DNA from: Rotaria sp. Silwood1
Taxonomy: Eukaryota; Rotifera; Eurotatoria; Philodinida; Philodinidae
Assembly (NCBI GenBank): GCA_905250075.1
Contig: CAJNOP010000297.1
Coordinates: 14,991-78,990, forward strand
DNA length: 64,000 nucleotides
Direction: 5' to 3'
A model generated the notes under the pieces. That model searched no databases and was not told the DNA's origin. It worked only from the letters and a program-made list of their open reading frames with translations. The position numbers and the translations under genes are program-made. How positions within the stretch are numbered: the stretch's first letter is position 1; every line of letters begins with the position of its first letter. Of the stretch, positions 60,770 through 64,000 are shown piece after piece.

Positions 60770-63700
60770 ACACTGTTGTTATTTGTATTGTGTTACAAGT
60801 GACTATGAATACTACTACAGTTGCGCATGACTGCGCAATTCTTTTTCTTTTATATTCTACGTTTTTTTTTCTCACATACATATGTGCGTACTTGATGTAA
60901 CCTGTTAAATGTAAGGTATTACTAAATACTTAATCACTAGGTTTATTTGTCCTTATCGAATTTTTTTTTCAAATTTGAACTTATTAATAAAAGTACTTGA
61001 AACTATAATAAGACAATAGATATTTGTAGATTCTCAAAAATCGATTCGAAAATCAATTAAGTATATTTTTAAATACAAAAGAAAAAATATGAAGTTTGTT
61101 TTCTTTTTGATGTATGAGTAGGACTCAATGAGACTAAGAAAACTCTAAACGAATGCAAACTTATGACATGTCTAGACAGAAACCTACTTACCAAGAATAT
61201 GGGATATTTTTTAGTTTTTTCTCGATTTTTTTGGCTTTATTTCGAGAAATTGAGATCTAAACATTTGATACACGATGCAGAGTCATATGCATTCTAAATA
61301 GTTCAATCAAGTCTTACTCTAACAACGAAAAATAAGTAACGAATATATTTTTCTCTTTGCTAAACCACTACGTCGGCATCGACTATAGTAGATATTGTAC
61401 TAACTGCCTTAACCATTTTTCATTGATTATTTCAAAAATGACCAAGAACTACTCGAACATCTTTACATAAGAATTCAACATTTTATATCATGCTTATCAA
61501 ATACAATAGAGACCGATGTTACACTACATTATGAAGGTATACTTGATGATACATTGAAAAAGTCTATTGATTAATTTATGTTGTTCTTGCTGTCACTTTG
61601 TAAAAGAATAAAGGTTCACTTTCACTATTATATTATCTCATAAACTTGAATTAATATGATTACAACATTGATTGAACATATTTGAATAAATACGACTCTA
61701 TTTCGTGTATCAAATGAAAACTCTATGCCAAAATTTTCAGATCCAAAATTTCTCGAGTAGACATACCATAAGTCCGAATATAGTTTTCTTTTTATAATCT
61801 CAGTGAGTTTTATTCATAGTCAATACATGGATTTTAATAACGTTCGATAATTGGATAAATTCACTCATAAGATTTCTCATAGTTATTTTATTACTTTGAC
61901 ATACAAAAAAAAATACTTTACTTAATAAATCAAATCGAAAAACTTTTTCATCAATTATTTCCGAAGACGATCATCAATAATCAACGAATTCATCGTATAA
62001 CTATTTTTATTAAGTGTTTATGATTATTGTTTTGAAAAATATATCAGTTTTTATTTTTATAATCAAAGAATCCGCTATGTATTAAAAAACTAATCAGTGT
62101 AATTCACAAATTTTCACTGTTATAATTTTATGGAAAATTGTCAGAAGAATTAAAACAATTTATTTTAAACAATGTCAAATAAATGAATAAATCAAATTTT
62201 TATAATTATTTTCATTGTTAATAGACGCATTCTAAAATTTTATCATTTCAAAAATGTTTACATTTAAAATTTCTACCAACGTATTAAATTTATTTAACAT
62301 TGTTATACTGAAATAATTACTTTGGTGAAATTTAGAAAAACTAAGATACTTTGTTTTTGTCTAGTCTTCATAAATAGATAAAAAATTCTTTGAAGAATTT
62401 AAAATATTTTAGATCATATGAAATATCTTCGATACAAAGTTCGATTTTAATTTAAAAGTAAACATTATATTTATAATAATTAATCTCTATGTTTGAATTA
62501 TAAGTTCAAATTCATAGAAGATATATTTGATAAGACTAATATGTCATCGTTACAATAGATATGATTATTTTAATGGTAGTCATATGTTAATAGAACAACA
62601 CTCTATTGATAGAAATAAAAGTTGAACCAACGTATTTATAAACTTAATTTCATGTCTGTCAGATAACTATCAAGAAAAACTATCCATAATTGCTATTTAA
62701 AATATTAAAAAAAAAAAGAAGAAATTGAATAAAAAGAAAAATCTATCTCCAACATACATTCGGAACTTTTTGATATTTGATTTCTACGTTTCACTTTTTT
62801 AAAACTACTACAAAACCAATTATGTTAGTTTATTCACTGTACATCTTTTATCATGTTCACATACTCACAAAAAATATATATATCTATTGATAGAACTTGT
62901 TCAAGTGTGTATAATCGAATAAAATCTTGAGACTTATCTTCTATCGATAAGTGATAAGTTAGTATTTAATACTTGAAACAAACAATAAGTTCTTTCTTTT
63001 GTATACACACAAATGTTAATAAATCACATTCTTCAATTGAATAACGACAATCTTGTAATCTGACTATTCTTTGCTTTAATATATAAGTTGCTTGTTCTTT
63101 AAATAATTCTTTCCGCCTTTATTAATATATAAAGTGATGAAACAAAATTTCACAAGAAATTATTTTTAATTTTTCTATATTACAAAAACCTATGATAGTA
63201 AGGTTTCTAAAAAGTCGGACATAATAGTTTTTGAATCCTAGAAAATTGTCAAACCTATTCGTTTTGAGAAATATCATTGTAAAGAGCAGAAAATGGGAGT
63301 TGTCACACTTTCTATGACCTTTCCTTAAAAAATCAAAAGTATTACAAAAACTATAAAAAAAAAACACTTTTTTTCTAGGTTTTGTTATCGTTTTAAATTT
63401 TTAAGAAGAAATCGTAGAAAATCCGATGAATTCTACTTTAGTTCATAAATTTTATGCTCTTTAAAACGATCTCCATCGTATCTAGGTTTGAAGATTTTGA
63501 ATCTAATGGGTTCTATAGAATGTTCAGTTTTTTACAAGCTTTGCCATCATAAAATCTTGGCATAGAATATATTAGATAGAAAACTTCATTAACTTATAAA
63601 ATTCTGATCTGAATTTAAGCTAAGTACTTTACATTATAGAAAACAAAAGTAAAAATATGCCGTTATTTTTCCTATTCTCTTACTTTAACTTCTAAACAAT

Positions 63701-63850
63701 TAAATTAAAACTAATTATTATTATTTTCAATTGAATATAAAATCTAGTTTAATAGTACTATATTTTAAAAGAAATTATTCTGATATATTCATAAATTTAT
63801 AATAAATAATCTTTTATTCTTGTTTATATTTAAAAAAAATGAATAATTTA
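60770..63850. other. AT-rich intergenic region
   Basis: Three kilobases without a supported gene, RNA or strong repeat; only short motif-free frames. Confidence 0.55.
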
Positions 63851-63853
63851 TTT

Positions 63854-64000
63854 TTATAATATTTTCCATTCTCCTCTATTACACAATACATATTGATAAG
63901 ATATATTATTTGTTATTTGAATTCGACCAAGAAGAAAATCAGCATAAATTAATGTTGTTTGTAATTTAAACATAAGCATTTGTCGAAATATACCATAACA
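63854..64000 (-). CDS. Last exon of an unidentified gene, cut by window edge
   Basis: Reading minus from the right edge, 48 codons are open and end at TAA 63856-63854. The peptide (MLMFKLQTTLIYADFLLGRI, then a QITNNISYQYVLCNRGEWKIL-type end) has a composition unlike the surrounding AT-rich background and no low-complexity bias. It is read here as the C-terminal exon of a gene extending beyond the window. The family was not recognised. Confidence 0.5.
   Translation of the reverse strand, partial: CYGIFRQMLMFKLQTTLIYADFLLGRIQITNNISYQYVLCNRGEWKIL

Overview
The window looks like a bdelloid rotifer chromosome, probably a subtelomeric or formerly subtelomeric segment grading into ordinary gene space. 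The reasons are: AT-rich DNA with introns of about 50-60 bases; arrays of TGTGGG/CCCACA, the telomere repeat described for Adineta and Philodina; gene families typical of bdelloids (mono-ADP-ribosyltransferase, F-box/LRR, GH19 chitinase, bacterial-type alcohol dehydrogenase); and a dense mix of decayed DNA transposons. Species cannot be read from the sequence.

Left third (1-21 kb). The window starts with a CCCACA array in the orientation of a left telomere. A foldback element (364-1067), degenerate tandem repeats and a broken F-box/LRR gene (about 2.5-3.4 kb) follow. Then come an intact two-exon alpha/beta hydrolase (6207-8538, minus) whose long intron holds a foldback element with an 8-bp target duplication, a truncated type II membrane protein (10543-10983), a head-to-head telomeric array (11834-12331), a GH19 chitinase (13190-14529, minus), a truncated ADP-ribosyltransferase (about 16.7-17.2 kb, minus) and an intact three-exon LRR gene (18012-20454, minus) with a large inverted repeat in intron 1.

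Middle (21-48 kb). Mostly repeats: a foldback built of GGCCGAC motifs (21365-21880), an inverted repeat beside an assembly gap, diverged tandem units of about 1.0-1.2 kb with GC-rich hairpins (24.0-27.3 kb), a hAT remnant (29464-30976), an intact four-exon bacterial-like alcohol dehydrogenase (32760-33977), a decayed Mutator-like transposase gene (36235-39078) split by a 514-bp hairpin MITE, and a decayed Helitron (about 40.8-47.9 kb) interrupted by a FLYWCH-type MULE with 9-bp target duplications.

Right third (48-64 kb). Conserved, apparently single-copy genes: a ZRANB2-like splicing factor in ten exons, a four-exon protocadherin of 1,063 residues, a divergent GT31 glycosyltransferase, and the last exon of an unidentified gene at the right edge. 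Long AT-rich gaps separate them.

The most unusual signal is a repeat family without recognisable coding capacity, seen at about 10.99-11.83, 16.58-16.71, 34.47-34.95 and 39.37-39.98 kb. Three of the four copies carry or border a 12-16 base G/C homopolymer. At two sites the family lies between an abruptly truncated gene and telomere-type repeats that point away from that gene. This is the layout expected of material added to broken chromosome ends, later joined end to end. The reading is inference; the truncations, repeats and orientations are visible in the sequence.
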